Source: Proteles cristata cristata (taxonomy: Eukaryota; Chordata; Mammalia; Carnivora; Hyaenidae). From it: DNA of 64,000 nucleotides. The notes under the pieces were generated by a model, which did no database searches, had not been told where the DNA came from, and saw only the letters and a list, made by a program, of their open reading frames with translations. Location of the stretch: assembly GCA_017311185.1 (NCBI GenBank), contig JAESUZ010001514.1:620001-684000 (forward strand), read 5' to 3'. Both the position numbers and the translations under genes were made by a program. This document shows, one piece after another, positions 23,691 through 35,578 of this stretch (its first letter is position 1; the number at the start of each line of letters is the position of its first letter).

Positions 23691-25432
23691 TATACACATG
23701 TTCAATTGTTATCTTATGACTTTATTGTTTTAGTGCTGCGTTAGGTTTACAAAATTGAGAGGAAGGTACGGAGATTTCCTTTATGTCCTTTCCCCCACAC
23801 TCACATAGGCGCCCCCATTATCAACATCGCTCACCAGAGTGGTATATTTTTACCAAGGGTAAGTCTACATTGACACATCATAATCACCCCAAACCCATAG
23901 TTTTCCTTATGGTTTACTCTTGGTGTTGTATACTTTATAAGTATTGATACATAGTGAAATAGGTTTATTATTATGATATCATAACAGATTATCTTCACTG
24001 GCCTAAACATCCTCTGTGTTCTACCTATTTATGGCTCTCCCCTGATAACTACTGAACTTTTTACTGTCTCCATAGTTTACCTTTTCATGAATGCCATATG
24101 GTTGGAATCCTACAATATACACCTTTTCAAATTGGGGTCTTTCACTCAGCAATATGCATTTAATTTTCCTCCCTGTCTTCATGGCTTGACGGTTCATTTC
24201 TTTTTATCACTGAATAATATTCTGTTGTCTGGATTACCATAATTTTTCTGTTTTAACCCCATTCACATATCGAAGGACATTTTGGTTCCTTCCAAGTTTG
24301 GGCAATTGTGGATAAAGCTACTACATTAATAAAGATTTTTATATGGACATAAATTTTCAATTCCTTTGGGTAAATACCAAGGAACACAATCAATGGCTCA
24401 TCAGGGAAGAGTATGTTTAGTTTAGTTTAGTTTAGTTTTTTTTGGTTTTTTTGTTTTTTGTTTACAAATAGTTTATTGTCAAGTTGGTTTCCATATAACA
24501 CCCAGTGCTCACCCCCACAAGTGCCCCCCTCCATGCCCACCTCCCCCCACCCCCCCATCCATCAGTCCTCAGTTTGTTCTCAGCATTGAGTATGTTTAGT
24601 TTTGTAAGAAACGGCAAAACTGTCTTCCAAAGTGGCTATAGCATTTCACATTCCCGTAAACAACGCATGGGAGTTCCTGTGCTCCACATCTTCGTCAGCA
24701 TTTGAGGTGACGGTGTTCTAGGCTTTGTCCATTTTAATGGGTGTGTGGTAGAATCTCTTTGTTGTTTTTATTTTCAATTCCCTGATGACATATGATGTGA
24801 GTAATCTTTTCATATTTTATTTGCCATCTATATATGCTTGTTGGTGAGGTGTCAGTTAAGATCTTTGGCCAATTTTTAATTGGGTTGTTTGTTTTCTTAT
24901 TGTTGAATTTTGGGAGTTGTTTTTGTATATCTTAAAAGAGAGTCCTTTATCAGATGTGTATTTTGAAAATATTTCTCCCAGCCAGTGGATTGTCTTCTTG
25001 ATATTGTCTTTCACAGGGAAAAAGTTTTTAATGCTAATCAAGTCCAGTCTTTCAATCATTTCTTTCATAAATCGAGCCTTTGATGAGGTAACTAAACAGA
25101 CATCACCCTACTCAAGGTCATCCTATGTTATCTTCTAAGAGTTCTACAGTTTTGCATTTTATATTTATGTAAAATCTATGATCTATTTTGAGTTAATGTT
25201 TGTGAGGGGTATAAAGTGTGTGTCTAAATATATTTTTTTGCCCCTGATGTCCAGTTATTCCAGCACCATTTATTGCCAAGGGTCTCTTGGCTCCATTGCA
25301 TTGCCTTTCCTCCTTTGTCAAAAATCAGTTGACTGTATTTATATGTAGGGAGGTCTATTTCTGGGATCTCTATTATGTTCCATTGGCCTATTTGTCTAGT
25401 TTTTGGCCAATAACACACTATCTTATTAATCA
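23691..25432 (-). mobile_element. Old L1, ORF2 to 3'UTR, reverse orientation
   Basis: Read in reverse it carries typical ORF2 text (GGCAATAAATGGTGCTGG, then GACAATATCAAGAAGACAATCC) down to a 3'UTR at the left. Its upstream breakpoint at about 25432 abuts another L1 in the opposite orientation. A young L1 tail interrupts it at 24424. Confidence 0.7.
24424..24587 (-). mobile_element. Very short felid L1 3' end insertion
   Basis: Complement of the felid L1 3' end (AACACCCAGTGCTCACCCCC, GTGCCCCCCTCCATGCCCAC). About 150 bases plus a T-rich tail with a TTTAG repeat. Target duplication GAGTATGTTTAGTTT at 24409-24423 and 24588-24602. Confidence 0.88.
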
Positions 25433-26815
25433 GCTTATTTTTGATAATAGTTCCAAGAAAATTCAAAGACAAAAGACTAGTCTTAACAATAAATGATGCT
25501 GTGACAACTGGATAGCCACATGCAAAATTTAACTGTGTACCCATAATTCTTTCTGTATATAAAAATCAACTTAAAATGAATCAAAGGTCTAAAATGCCAG
25601 AACTAATACTATGAAACTCTTCGAAGGAAGCCTAGTGGTAAACATTCATGAGCTGGGATTAGGTAACAATTCTTACATATTCACACCAAAGCACAAGCAA
25701 CAAAAGCAAAAATAGTTAAGTTGGGATTCATAAAATCAAAAAGAAATTGTTACATCAAAGCACACTATCAAGAAAGTAAAAAAAGTCAACCCAAAATGGA
25801 ATAATGGCACATTTGCCAGTCATATATATATGATAAGGGTCTAGGATCTAGATTGTATAAATACTACTACCAACTTGAAAACAAAAAAGACAAACAACCC
25901 AGTTTAAAAACGGGCAAAGGATTTGAATAGACATTTCTACAAAGGAACACAAATGGTTGATAAATGTGAAAAGATGTTCAACATTGTTAACCGTAAGGGA
26001 AATATAAATCAAACTACAATTAAATACTGCTTCAAACCTGCTAGGATGAATCTAATTTTTAAAAAAATAAACAACTGTGATTTGGGTGAGGATATAGAAA
26101 CATTGGAACCTTCATTCAATCTTGGTAGGAATGTAAAAGGGTGTACCCTCTGTGGAAAACAGTTTGGCATTGCCTCAAAAATGTTAAAGATAGTTATAAC
26201 ATGATATTCCACTTCCAAGCATATGTCCATGAGAAATGAAAATTTATGGTCACAAAAAAACTTACACAAGAATGCTCAGAACTGCATTATTCAGAAAAGC
26301 CAATGAGTAGATACAATCCAAATGTCTATAAACTGATGAATGTGTAAACAAAATGTGGGATACCTATCAGATGGAATATTATTCAGTCATAAAAAGGAAA
26401 GAAGTACTGATACATGCTACCGTGTGGTTAAACTTTGAAAGTACTGTGCTAAGCGCAGAAAGTCATTCCCAAAAAACCACACAAGTAAATAAGTGAGTAG
26501 ATTTACTTTCATATAAAAAAATCATACACATATTGTAGGATTCTGTGTATGTGAAATGTCCATGTAGGAAAATTCATAGAGACAAGAAATACATTAATGG
26601 TTGTCAGGAATTGATAGTTGGGGAATTCAGCATTATGTGGTTGTTTTTTGTTTGGTTTTTGGAAGGAGGTAGATGATGGAAATGCGTTGTCATTAGTGAT
26701 GATGATTGCACAACACTGTGAATGAATATATACTAAATAATATGTAATCTTGTGCTTCAAAATGGCAAATTGTAAGTTTTGTGAATTTTATCTAAATATA
26801 AGAAAACACTGTATT
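25433..26815 (+). mobile_element. Old L1, late ORF2 to 3' end
   Basis: AACAATAAATGATGCTGTGACAACTGG is the same ORF2 region as the reverse copy just to its left. Runs through GATGGAATATTATTCAGTCAT to about 26815. Degenerate. Confidence 0.7.
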
Positions 26816-27273
26816 TTCTTTATCACATGCTAAATTTTAAATATTGTTAAATTTCCTGTGTCTCACTTTTATTATGGCTAAAATACAGAGCTGATGTCAA
26901 CAAGATTCCTTTAAGAACTAAGTTACATAACACGGGGGATGTGGGAAGCTAACTCACAAAGGTTTATGGAAAACAGTTATGGAGGGAGGTGGAATTCCCA
27001 TCACTGGTGGATACTAACTTCCACCAAGTAACACAAAGTTCCTAGAAGACCGTAGTAGTATCTGCTTTGCTTACCCACTTTTACCAAGATAGTAGTGACC
27101 TTTAAAAAATAATACGTTAAGTAAAAGGAAAAACAATACATGTATACATTTACTGGCATTCACTGAATGATGGTTTTTATATGTGTCCTCTATAATGAAA
27201 AAGGCTATGAAAGTGGCTGAATGCACTATTATAATGTAGCTCTAATGTCTACACTATAATGGACACTTTCATT
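26816..27273. other. Single-copy DNA, no gene seen
   Basis: AT-rich, with no exon candidates having usable splice sites and no clear repeat. Confidence 0.35.
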
Positions 27274-27290
27274 AAGAATTAGTACTAATG

Positions 27291-27523
27291 GGGGCGCCTG
27301 GGTGGCTTAGTTGGTTAAGCCTCCGACTTTCGCTTAGGTCATGATCTCGCGGTTCGTGGGTTCGAGCCCGCGTCGGGCTCTGTGCTGACTGCCAGCTCGG
27401 AGCCTGGAGCCTGTTTCAGTCTGTGACTCCCTCTCTCTCTGACCCTCCCCTGCTCACGCTGTCTCTCTCTCCTAGAAATAAATAAAGCATTAAAAAAATT
27501 AAAAAAAAGAAAAAAGAAAAAAA
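27291..27523 (+). mobile_element. Young felid SINE with 17-bp target duplication
   Basis: GGGGCGCCTGGGTGGCTTAG head, CTAGAAATAAATAAAGCATT tail with a long A-rich end. Perfect duplication AAGAATTAGTACTAATG at 27274-27290 and 27524-27540. Confidence 0.94.
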
Positions 27524-27544
27524 AAGAATTAGTACTAATGATGT

Positions 27545-27692
27545 ATGGGGTGCGTGGGGGGAGGGGGCTCAGTACGTTAAGCATCTGACTCTTGATCTCA
27601 GTTCAGGTCTTGATCTCAGGGTCATGAATTTCAAGCCCTATGTTGGGTTCCATGCTGGACATGAAGGCTACTTTAAGAAACAACAACAACAA
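27545..27692 (+). mobile_element. Older carnivore SINE beside the young one
   Basis: GGGCTCAGTACGTTAAGCATC, GACTCTTGATCTCAGTTCAGG and an (AAC)n tail. Its right flank GAATTAATACTAGAGATG is a diverged copy of the left flank GAATTAGTACTAATGATG, a decayed target duplication. Confidence 0.75.
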
Positions 27693-28611
27693 CAGAGAAT
27701 TAATACTAGAGATGTAAATATATAACTCCCCCATAGATCACTCATCTAGAGGTAGAAATGTTTAGTGAAAAGGAGAGCAGGCCTGATAGTGTAGTAGATT
27801 GATAGTTATCTTCTAGTAATCAATCTACATTGCTGCCATTAAATTCAAACTTTAAATGAACATACAGCCACCCAAATAAAGCCTGCTTCTCATTGGTTGA
27901 GGGATGAACAAATGGACATGTTTCAGACTTAGACAACAAATGGATAGACTGCATTGATAAAGACAGAGTTGCCTGTCACCCCAAGGTCACCAACCTATCT
28001 CTTGACTTATTTATAAGAGAGAAAGGATATAATTTTTCTCCCAAACCTCAGGAATTTTACTATTTCTTTGAATAGGATCTCTAAGTCATGCAACGATAGA
28101 CAGACCTATGTTTTATAGTTTAAGTCCATATTGCCTAACATTTATAATCATAAGATTAACCAGGAGTACATATTAGCATTCAAGTTCCCAGATCCCTTTC
28201 CTAGAGGTTTTGATTATTTAAGATATAAAGGAGCCCAGGTGTCTGTATTTTTTAATAAGTGCAGAAATAATGTAGTATTTGTTCATCTATGAAAATATTT
28301 CTTTAATTATAGTTACCTCAAGCATTTATATCTTCACCCAGTAACCAGTCAAAGAAGGAAAAGGTCTTTTAATAAGGGTATCATTGAACATTGTATTGAT
28401 TGAAATATTCATTATTTTATTGCATTAAGTTTTATGTTAAGAAACACAAAATCAAGGTAGCTTTTCAACTGACATTGAATAATTGAACAGAGAAGAAAAC
28501 CCTTTCAATCATAGGCTCGTAGAAAAATTCTTCAACATCCTATATCCCATCTTGTATACCATAAAAGTCGTTGTCTGATTATCTAGGAATTTAAAACACT
28601 GACTGAGGAAA

Positions 28612-28617
28612 TTTATT
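28612..28617 (-). promoter_or_regulatory. Candidate polyadenylation signal of the segment A SPINK gene
   Basis: AATAAA on the - strand (TTTATT on +), about 58 bases after the TGA at 28675. That would give a 3'UTR of roughly 80 bases, in keeping with the short 3'UTRs of SPINK genes. A second AATAAA lies at 28416-28421. Confidence 0.4.
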
Positions 28618-28674
28618 TGGTTGTAGAATCTACCACAAAATTGGTTCATAATAAAAGCCATTGAAATACAAAGC

Positions 28675-31600
28675 TCAGGCAGAAGGACATTCACCGTAAT
28701 GACGAAAAGCAATCGCTCCACCAGTTCTGCTGTAAAGAAAGAAAAATAGAAAGAAAATGAAATTATTTAAAGAGCATTTAAAATTACCTAGGTATTTCAC
28801 TAAGTGCTTCTCAGTGAGGGAGAATTTGAAAATGAAACAGTGTGGAAAGCCTGTTCCACAAGCAGATGGGCTTCTCCTGCTCTGCAACCCTGCCCATGTT
28901 CCCCCCACCTGAGGCTACTTAGCTCTTCCTACACGCTCAGTCCTGACTCAGTCTTGGAACCCTCCCAGAGCTAAGAGAGGAGAGGATTCGAGGTTTTCAG
29001 ATTAAATTTCAGAGGAAATATCTGTGTTAGAAAATGCCAAGACAGAAAAGTCTACCACACTTCACTCGTTTTGAGTGAAGGATACACAAAGGGAGTTAGA
29101 TGGAAGGTTCCAGAATTCCTTGCTTCTAAGGATGGTTTGGAGTATGTCATGGAGATCAAGAGACAGAGCAGAGTATCAGAGGAGTCCTTCTTAGCATGAG
29201 TGGGCTAATCCATTGTGATGGATTTCAGAGTTCTGTCACTACAGGATATAGCAGGGTTTCTTGCTCAATTATGCTCAAGTTAGTTTGCAGCTACATCATG
29301 GAGACTACTATTTATCATCTGGACTCTGGAATTCTATCAGTCATTAGACTGCCATTAGTAAATAATAATCATTAAATTAATTTCAACATATTGATTTATA
29401 TATTTGAAGAATATCCAGCAGAGTGATATTTCAGAGGTCAAATACAAAACTACTTTTAGAAATGAGAATTTCAGGGAAAGGCACAAGTGTGTATCTGAGG
29501 CTTTACAGAGAGAGCAGTTATTTTCTGCATATACTGTGGCTAGGCTGTCAAAAACATGGGGTTTCCTATAATTTTATGACAGTTTCTTTATTATTTTGGA
29601 AGAGCCATATTTAGTCTTGTGTTCTTACAATAGGTCACTGCAGAACTCGCACATATTGGAATAAGTTTTGCCATTGCTTGCACAGACTGGATCCATGTTA
29701 TTTTGGCAAGTACTTGGTTGAGATATATACTTAGCACACTTTGGCTGTTAAACAAAGAGACAACATAAAATGTATCAGGAACTTTTTAAATAAAATGTTC
29801 TTTATTCTTAACACAAAATGCCATGCATCAAATGGAATAAGTATTCTGTACTGAGGTTTAAAAATATGCATCAAGGTATTCACATCCACTTACACATAAA
29901 ATATTATTAGTGTATTTTTACAAACCTAACATTATTTAAAAAAAATGTACAAATGGCTGAATGTATTTTTATAATTTAGCCACTCCGCCTCCACTTCTCA
30001 TACTTGGGTTAGATTTTGCTCACCTGATCCTTGATCAATGAAGGTCTTAGAGTTATAGACCCTCCCACCCCACACAGTTGAAAATCCACATATAACTTTT
30101 GACTCCCCCAAAACTTAAATATCAATACCCTACTATTGACCAGAAGCCTTATGATAACATAGTCAGCTAACACATATTTTGTATGCTATATATACTATAT
30201 ATGGTATTCTTATAATCAATTAAGCTAGAGAAAAGAAAATTTAAGGAAATCATAAGGAAAATTGCACTGTCTTGTAAAAAAATGTGTGGATAAGCAGACC
30301 CTTGCAGTTTAAACTTATGTTGTTTAAAAGCCAACCATATTTCACACTGCAAGAAAACATAAAGCAATTTTTTATAACTCTCGTGTCTTTTTCAATAGTT
30401 TTACTATTAAATAAGCCAATAATTTCAGATTATCACCATACTTGTATGAATTAATACAGATGAGTGTTTGCATATGAATATAACCATATAGATATGTATG
30501 TAATGTGCATAATGATGGTAATACTGATAATTTACAGAAATAAAAAACAATGTGTGTATTCTACATGACCTGCTTTTTAAATGTCTTTGTGACTTTTATC
30601 TGTTCACACTTTTAGAACTGCAGCTCATTTTCCTCACCTCTATGTAAGAATTCACTCCATGAATGTACGATAATTATTTTTTACCCACTATTATGCAAAA
30701 AATTGGATTGTTGTTTTTTAATCTTATTGTTTTACGAGACTAAACAATTCTACTTTAAACTCCCCTTAACCCATATCAGACACTTGTCAATAACAAGGCT
30801 TATGGTCAGTAATGGGATTTCTTAGTAATGGCATATTTTTACCTTGTCTTTAAAACCAAATGATTTTATATGGCTGGCAAGATTCTGTTCCTTGAACTTA
30901 GTGTAATAAATAATATAGTTTGTTTATTTGTTACTTTTGAAAAATCATCCTGTGGTACACAGCATAACTTGCTGCTAAAGTTTACAATATAAAATTCAAA
31001 GGTTTACCTTTTCAATTCCCAAAGTAATGAGTATTAACTTACAAATGAATGAGGTTCTGCAGGTTCAAAACCAGTTTCTGCAACCAGCCCACAAACACAC
31101 AAATTAAAAATAAGAAGAGGAAAAGAGGAAAGCCATTAGAGTCTTTGGTGAGAAGTACCCACATATTTTAGTAGCAAAATATTACACAAATTGTCTAATC
31201 AGGACACTGCAAATAATGAGATGAGCCTTATAGAGAAGTATCAAAACAGTAAATTCACAAAATAAATTCAAATATGGAAACATAATCTCAAATTAATCAC
31301 ACTCTGTGAAAATAATCTTATGTATTACTTAGTAATCACCCAAGCCCTCCTGTGAAGATAATATAGTTGTGGGAGTTTTCCCCTCATTTTTATAAATGAG
31401 ACACCCTCATTAGAGAAGACAATGGCTTGTTTGTTGCTTTTTATATGCCTTGTATAAAATCACTTAATATGAAAATTAATTATTATTTAATTAATTAGTA
31501 TTCAGGTCTAATATCAGAGATCTACCCAGTACCTCACAGCTACTTTGTTTTGAAATTTATGGGCCACCTTGGGCTTTAAGGAACATAAGCTGTCAGCAGA

Positions 31601-32275
31601 GGAATCAATGAGTTCTCTCCTTCCACAAAGCCTTGATTCAAAGCTGGCAAACAATGAATTAGATTTTCAAGGAATGTCAGACCTAGAAGATATCATTACT
31701 TTCCATACTCTGCTTTTAGCGACCATGGAATCTGGCCTCCAAAAAGAAAAAAAAATAGGTAAATATTTTTATTTGTAGATGAACAAAAAGCTAAGTTCTA
31801 CCACTCATTCTAACCCACCTCTTTGTCTCCACCTCTCTAAGGTAGGAAATGAGAGAAAAGCAACCCACTGATATAATTTTAGAAGATATTTCTAACATAA
31901 TCTGTTTTATTTTGTGAATTTAAGATTTCTAAACTCTAGGGGCACCTGGGTAGCTCATTTGAGCTTCCGACTCTTGATACCAGCTCATTGATCATGAGAT
32001 CAAGCTCCACGTTGGGCTCTATGGTGACAGTGTGGAACCTACCTGGGATTCTCTCTCCCTCTCAATAAATAAATAAACATTTTTTTTTAAATTTAAAGAT
32101 TTGTAAACCCTATGAATCAAATTCCTCTGTTTCTAGACAATAGCAGTTGTGTGCTGCATTTCTAAGATATGTGAAATACTTCATCCAGGACTAAAAAAAT
32201 GTACTCACCAGAATAATGAGGAAATACCAAGGCAATAATAAAAATAGCTTTGATCCATATCAAGAAGAAAGACAT
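28675..32275 (-). CDS. Complete SPINK-family Kazal inhibitor gene (segment A), four exons, about 90 aa
   Basis: Predicted secreted serine protease inhibitor. Exon 1 (32275-32209) starts MSFFLIWIKAIFIIALVF, a hydrophobic signal peptide, and ends in phase 1 at GGTGAGT. Exon 2 (31077-31043) follows TTGCAG, encodes ETGFEPAEPHSF and ends at GTAAGT. Exon 3 (29744-29629, 116 nt) follows AACAG and carries PKCAKYISQPSTC, then QNNMDPVCASNGKTY and CEFC, ending in phase 2 at GTAAG. Exon 4 (28729-28675) follows TTTACAG and encodes RTGGAIAFRHYGECPSA then TGA. Cys spacing is C-x9-C-x7-C-x10-C-x2-C-x18-C, a standard Kazal pattern, and the total of 90 residues is normal for the family. The predicted P1 residue is Asn, not the Lys or Arg of trypsin inhibitors. 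All junctions obey GT-AG and the frame is open throughout. It runs opposite to SPINK13. I do not recognise a human orthologue; it could be a SPINK gene absent from or lost in human, or a carnivore duplicate. Confidence 0.85.
31938..32090 (+). mobile_element. Carnivore SINE, diverged
   Basis: GGGGCACCTGGGTAGCTCAT head and CTCAATAAATAAATAAACAT tail. Flanked by TTTAAGATTTCTAAACTCT and TTTAAAGATTTGTAAACCCT. Lies in intron 1 of the segment A SPINK gene. Confidence 0.85.
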
Positions 32276-32359
32276 TTTACCAAGTCTGTGGAAGAAACCC
32301 ATAGAGACGTTCGTAACACATGGCATAGGGGTAAACCACCCATTTCCAAATGAAGCTTC

Positions 32360-32365
32360 CTTATA
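32360..32365 (-). promoter_or_regulatory. Possible TATA-like box of the segment A SPINK gene
   Basis: On the - strand the sequence reads CCTATAAGGAAGC, about 85 bases before the ATG at 32275, a plausible distance for a short 5'UTR. It is not clearly conserved at the same place in segments B and C, and no transcript data are available, so this is weak. Confidence 0.3.
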
Positions 32366-32814
32366 GGTGAAGGAACTTTCCTACTTGCCTCAATTCTGAC
32401 TTAGAGTGGACTTTTCCTTTTTTCCTTCCCCCAACCCAGAGTATCAACAAGACATCCATAGTAGCAGAAGACCTTGTAGGGACTTGAGAGGAACACCGGG
32501 CAAGTCCTCTGTGCATATTTAAGTAGGAGCCGTTTATTCTCCTAACCCTTGGCTCAGCCCACAAGGAGCCATGCTGCACTCAAGAAAATATGCACTTTGG
32601 AACCTTAGTTTTTCACTAGAAAATAGAAACTGTTATTTCAGGAAGGACTGACCTACAGCAGTCTTCCCATCAATGCTACACACCACAACTATATTCACAG
32701 AGTCCCCAACTGACCCACCTGACACAGAGAAGGCAGCGGAGAATGGGGTCTGCGCAGTCAAATAGGGACTCTGCCTATGTGGCTCCCTTTCCTTCTCAAC
32801 TACCTCCACTCAGC

Positions 32815-33055
32815 TGAGAAATCTCCTTTATTACTCTGATGGTAAGGAGCTTAATACGGATGAGTTGGTTCATGGCAGATAAGATGCTGAGGCACTCCGT
32901 GTTCTGCCTAGAGGCTGTAAAGTAGCTGTGAAAGATGCCCCACGTGTGAATTCTCAGTAGATCTGCCCTCAGCAGGGGGTTGGGGACAATTTGAGCAGAT
33001 GTATCGCGAAGTATGGGGAGGAAAGATAGTAACAGTACTTTGAAAACCCAAGATG
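32815..33055 (-). promoter_or_regulatory. Upstream block shared by all four SPINK-like segments (copy A)
   Basis: About 240 bp lying 0.55-0.8 kb before the segment A start codon. It contains GGCAGATAAGATGCTGAGGC, TGTAAAG, and CAGTAGATCTGCCCTCAGCA on the + strand. Clearly related blocks lie at about 13970-14180 (B), 5660-5880 (C) and 36665-36870 (D). Conservation in copies whose genes have decayed reflects common descent; a promoter, enhancer or untranslated-exon role is inference. Confidence 0.4.
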
Positions 33056-33224
33056 GAGAAGAGATGGGAAAGTTTTCCAACCTATTGAGTTGGGAAGAAA
33101 AGGAGAATCAAAGCAAGAAGAGAAGAAAGAGTTTGGGGAGCTCTAACTGGACACATACCCTAGACTCTTAGTGTTTTAGAATACCAGAAGCACATTGGAC
33201 TTAATTGGATATTTGACTTGTAGT

Positions 33225-33375
33225 AACCTTTTTATTTTGAGATCAGTGGAGATTCTTTCCTAAAGCCTTAGGTACTAATGCAGGGAGTTCTCATGTTCCT
33301 TTTAACCAATTTCCCCTAATGGGAACATCTTGTAAAACTAAAGTACAAATTCAAAACCCAGAATGTTCAAAAAGC
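33225..33375 (-). mobile_element. Old L1 3'UTR fragment
   Basis: TTTCCCCTAATGGGAACATCTTG and CTAAAGTACAAATTC resemble the reverse strand of an old L1 3'UTR. Short and diverged. Confidence 0.4.
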
Positions 33376-33544
33376 TCCGACATGAGCATCAGAACAGCCC
33401 GCCTTAGGGGCCTGGGTGAGAGGACAACATGTGCCCTGAATTATATGATGAATAATTTGATCTTCACCTCAGAGTGAAGCAGAAGACCCTATGGGGTTTG
33501 AAGCAGGAAGAAATTTGGTCAGAACTGTTTAATGAGTCTGCTTT

Positions 33545-33720
33545 TCAGTCTGGCTCAGTGGCAAGAGTTTTGGCAGATGAAAAGTCCTGAGTTCAAATCC
33601 CATTTGCCACTGAGTAACCTTGACATAATATTCAGACCTTCTAATCCTAAACTTCCTAATTTAAAATGTGACGATAATTTCTCATAGGTTTATCATAAAA
33701 ATTCAGGATAAAGTATTAAA
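33545..33720 (+). repeat. MIR-like SINE in the SPINK distal flank
   Basis: TGGCTCAGTGGCAAGAGTTTTGG then GAGTTCAAATCCCATTTGCC has the MIR layout. The same piece recurs at 6370-6560, 14985-15140 and 37390-37470, so it predates the segment duplications. Confidence 0.45.
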
Positions 33721-34018
33721 ACAGTCTTCACACAGGTTGTGCATCAGACTTAGTATTTGTTACCGTAATCTCACCTGCCTTTTTTTTTTTTTTATCAGTG
33801 AAGAAAGCCAAGATTTAGAAAAGAATCTTGGAGTTTAGCACTGCTTCATGCCGACTCAGTGGGAGGGTACAAAATCTGATATGTGCAAGAACTTTTCTTT
33901 TATTATAATAAAGTGACTATTATGTTTACATTACTTCTTTGAAAGGTTTACATTAGATTAACAGGTAGTATAACAATGAATTTTACCATATATAATTTAA
34001 TTTAAAAACTAAATTAGT

Positions 34019-34240
34019 TGGGGTGCCTGGGTGGCTCAGTTGGTTGAACGTCAGAGTTTGGCTCAGGTCATTATCTCGCCTTTTATGAGTTCGAGCCTGA
34101 CGTCAGGCTCTGTGCTGACAGCTCAGAGCCTGGAGCCTGCTTCGGTTTGTGTGTCTCTTTCTCTCTCTGCCCCTCTCTGCTCTGTCTCTCTCTCTCAAAA
34201 ATAAATTTAAAAAACTTTTAAAAATAAATAATAAATAAAA
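34019..34240 (+). mobile_element. Carnivore SINE with target duplication
   Basis: GGGGTGCCTGGGTGGCTCAG head, CTCTCAAAAATAAATTT tail. Flanked by TTTAAAAACTAAATTAG at 34001-34017 and again near 34241-34257. Confidence 0.9.
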
Positions 34241-34259
34241 TTTTAAAAACTAAATTAGA

Positions 34260-35110
34260 AATTTCCATTTAAACAAACAGTTGATGCATTTGTTGGAAGT
34301 AACCAACACTTTGATCTTACCTGAAAACCAACATTTAAAAACTTGCCGCTATTCAATAGAGACCATCTAATTTCAAATAGCTTTCTCATGGTGTCACTTA
34401 AAAAAAAATTGATGTCTAGAACAGTATAGGAAATAAATTAGATTTGACTTCAAAGGGTCCATATGTTCAATCACATTTATTTCCCTTAATACCTAGAAAT
34501 ATAAGTTTAAGTGACAAATGTAGGTAACCACCTCATGCACTTGTGAAACTGTGAAACCCACTACCCCACCCACCACACAGCAGGGGGTCCCCTTCATGGA
34601 ACTTTTGCTTCTATAGCAGAGTTGGAGCACAGACACAGTGCTCCTTGCAAAGCCAGTGAAATTCAAGAATCTTCCTCCATCTTGGGAAATTTGTCTGCGG
34701 GCTAGGGCAGTGGTTGCTGGTGGCAGGGCCCGTTTGGCTACCTTTTAGTAAACCTTTAGCGTAGGGGAGTCTGACTCTCATTTTGCTTTAGAATATGTGG
34801 CACTGGTGACTTTTTGTCCTCAGTTTTGCCTTGGTTGTCAACAAGAAAACTCCTTAGTGTCCTATTATATTAGCATAGCCTTACAAAGCAATACGACCTC
34901 AGGACAGGTACCCCCACAACATCCTGCAATGCACGTGTTGGAGCCAGTTCAGTGTCAGCATTTGGTGAGGGGTGGGGACGGAAGGACAATGCATTAAGAA
35001 ATCCAAGGTGTTAGCAGAGTGTTCTTGATACAGCTGACAAGTTCCCCAGACTGGATGATCCTTGAGGACAAGATCATATCATTCATTTTACACTGGCACC
35101 AGGTGCTCAA
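34260..35110. other. Single-copy DNA, no gene seen
   Basis: No splice-flanked coding block or clear repeat. The open frame at 34797-34997 (+) has no recognisable features. Confidence 0.35.
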
Positions 35111-35113
35111 AGT

Positions 35114-35114
35114 G

Positions 35115-35154
<40 letters not shown>
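35114..35154 (+). repeat. (CA)n microsatellite
   Basis: About 20 CA units. Confidence 0.95.
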
Positions 35155-35157
<3 letters not shown>

Positions 35158-35194
35158 TCCAGCTTTACTGAGATATAATTGATATATATCATTA

Positions 35195-35398
35195 TTTTTT
35201 TTTTATTTCTAGGAGAGAGAGAGACAGCATGAGCAGGGGAGGGTCAGAGAGAGAGGGAGTCACAGACTCTGAAACAGGCTCCAGGCTCTGAGCTGGCAGT
35301 CAGCACAGAGTCCGACGCGGGGCTCGAACCCACGAACCGCGAGATCATGACCTGAGCGAAAGTCGGACGTTTAACCGACTAAGCCACCCAGGCGCCCC
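35195..35398 (-). mobile_element. Young felid SINE with target duplication
   Basis: ATTTCTAGGAGAGAGAGAGAC tail side, CTAAGCCACCCAGGCGCCCC head side. Flanked by TGATATATATCATTAT on both sides. Confidence 0.93.
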
Positions 35399-35518
35399 TG
35401 ATATATATCATTATTAACTTTAAGTTGTGCAATGTTTGATTTGACACACTTTTATATTGCAGAATGATTACCACCATAGCATTAGCTAACATCTTCATCA
35501 TATCACATAAGTACCTTT

Positions 35519-35519
35519 T

Positions 35520-35567
<48 letters not shown>

Positions 35568-35578
35568 TCCTTCTTTCT
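35519..35578 (+). repeat. (TTTC)n microsatellite
   Basis: About 13 TTTC units with one interruption near the right end. Confidence 0.9.

Larger units (their letters stand above)
28470..33960 (-). repeat. SPINK segment A: duplicated unit with intact gene
   Basis: The reference copy of the tandem unit: 3' flank from about 28480, exons 28675-32275, upstream block 32815-33055, distal flank with a MIR-like piece to about 33960. Only one carnivore SINE (31938-32090) lies inside. It is about 19 kb from segment B; the gap is filled with nested L1s. Confidence 0.65.
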
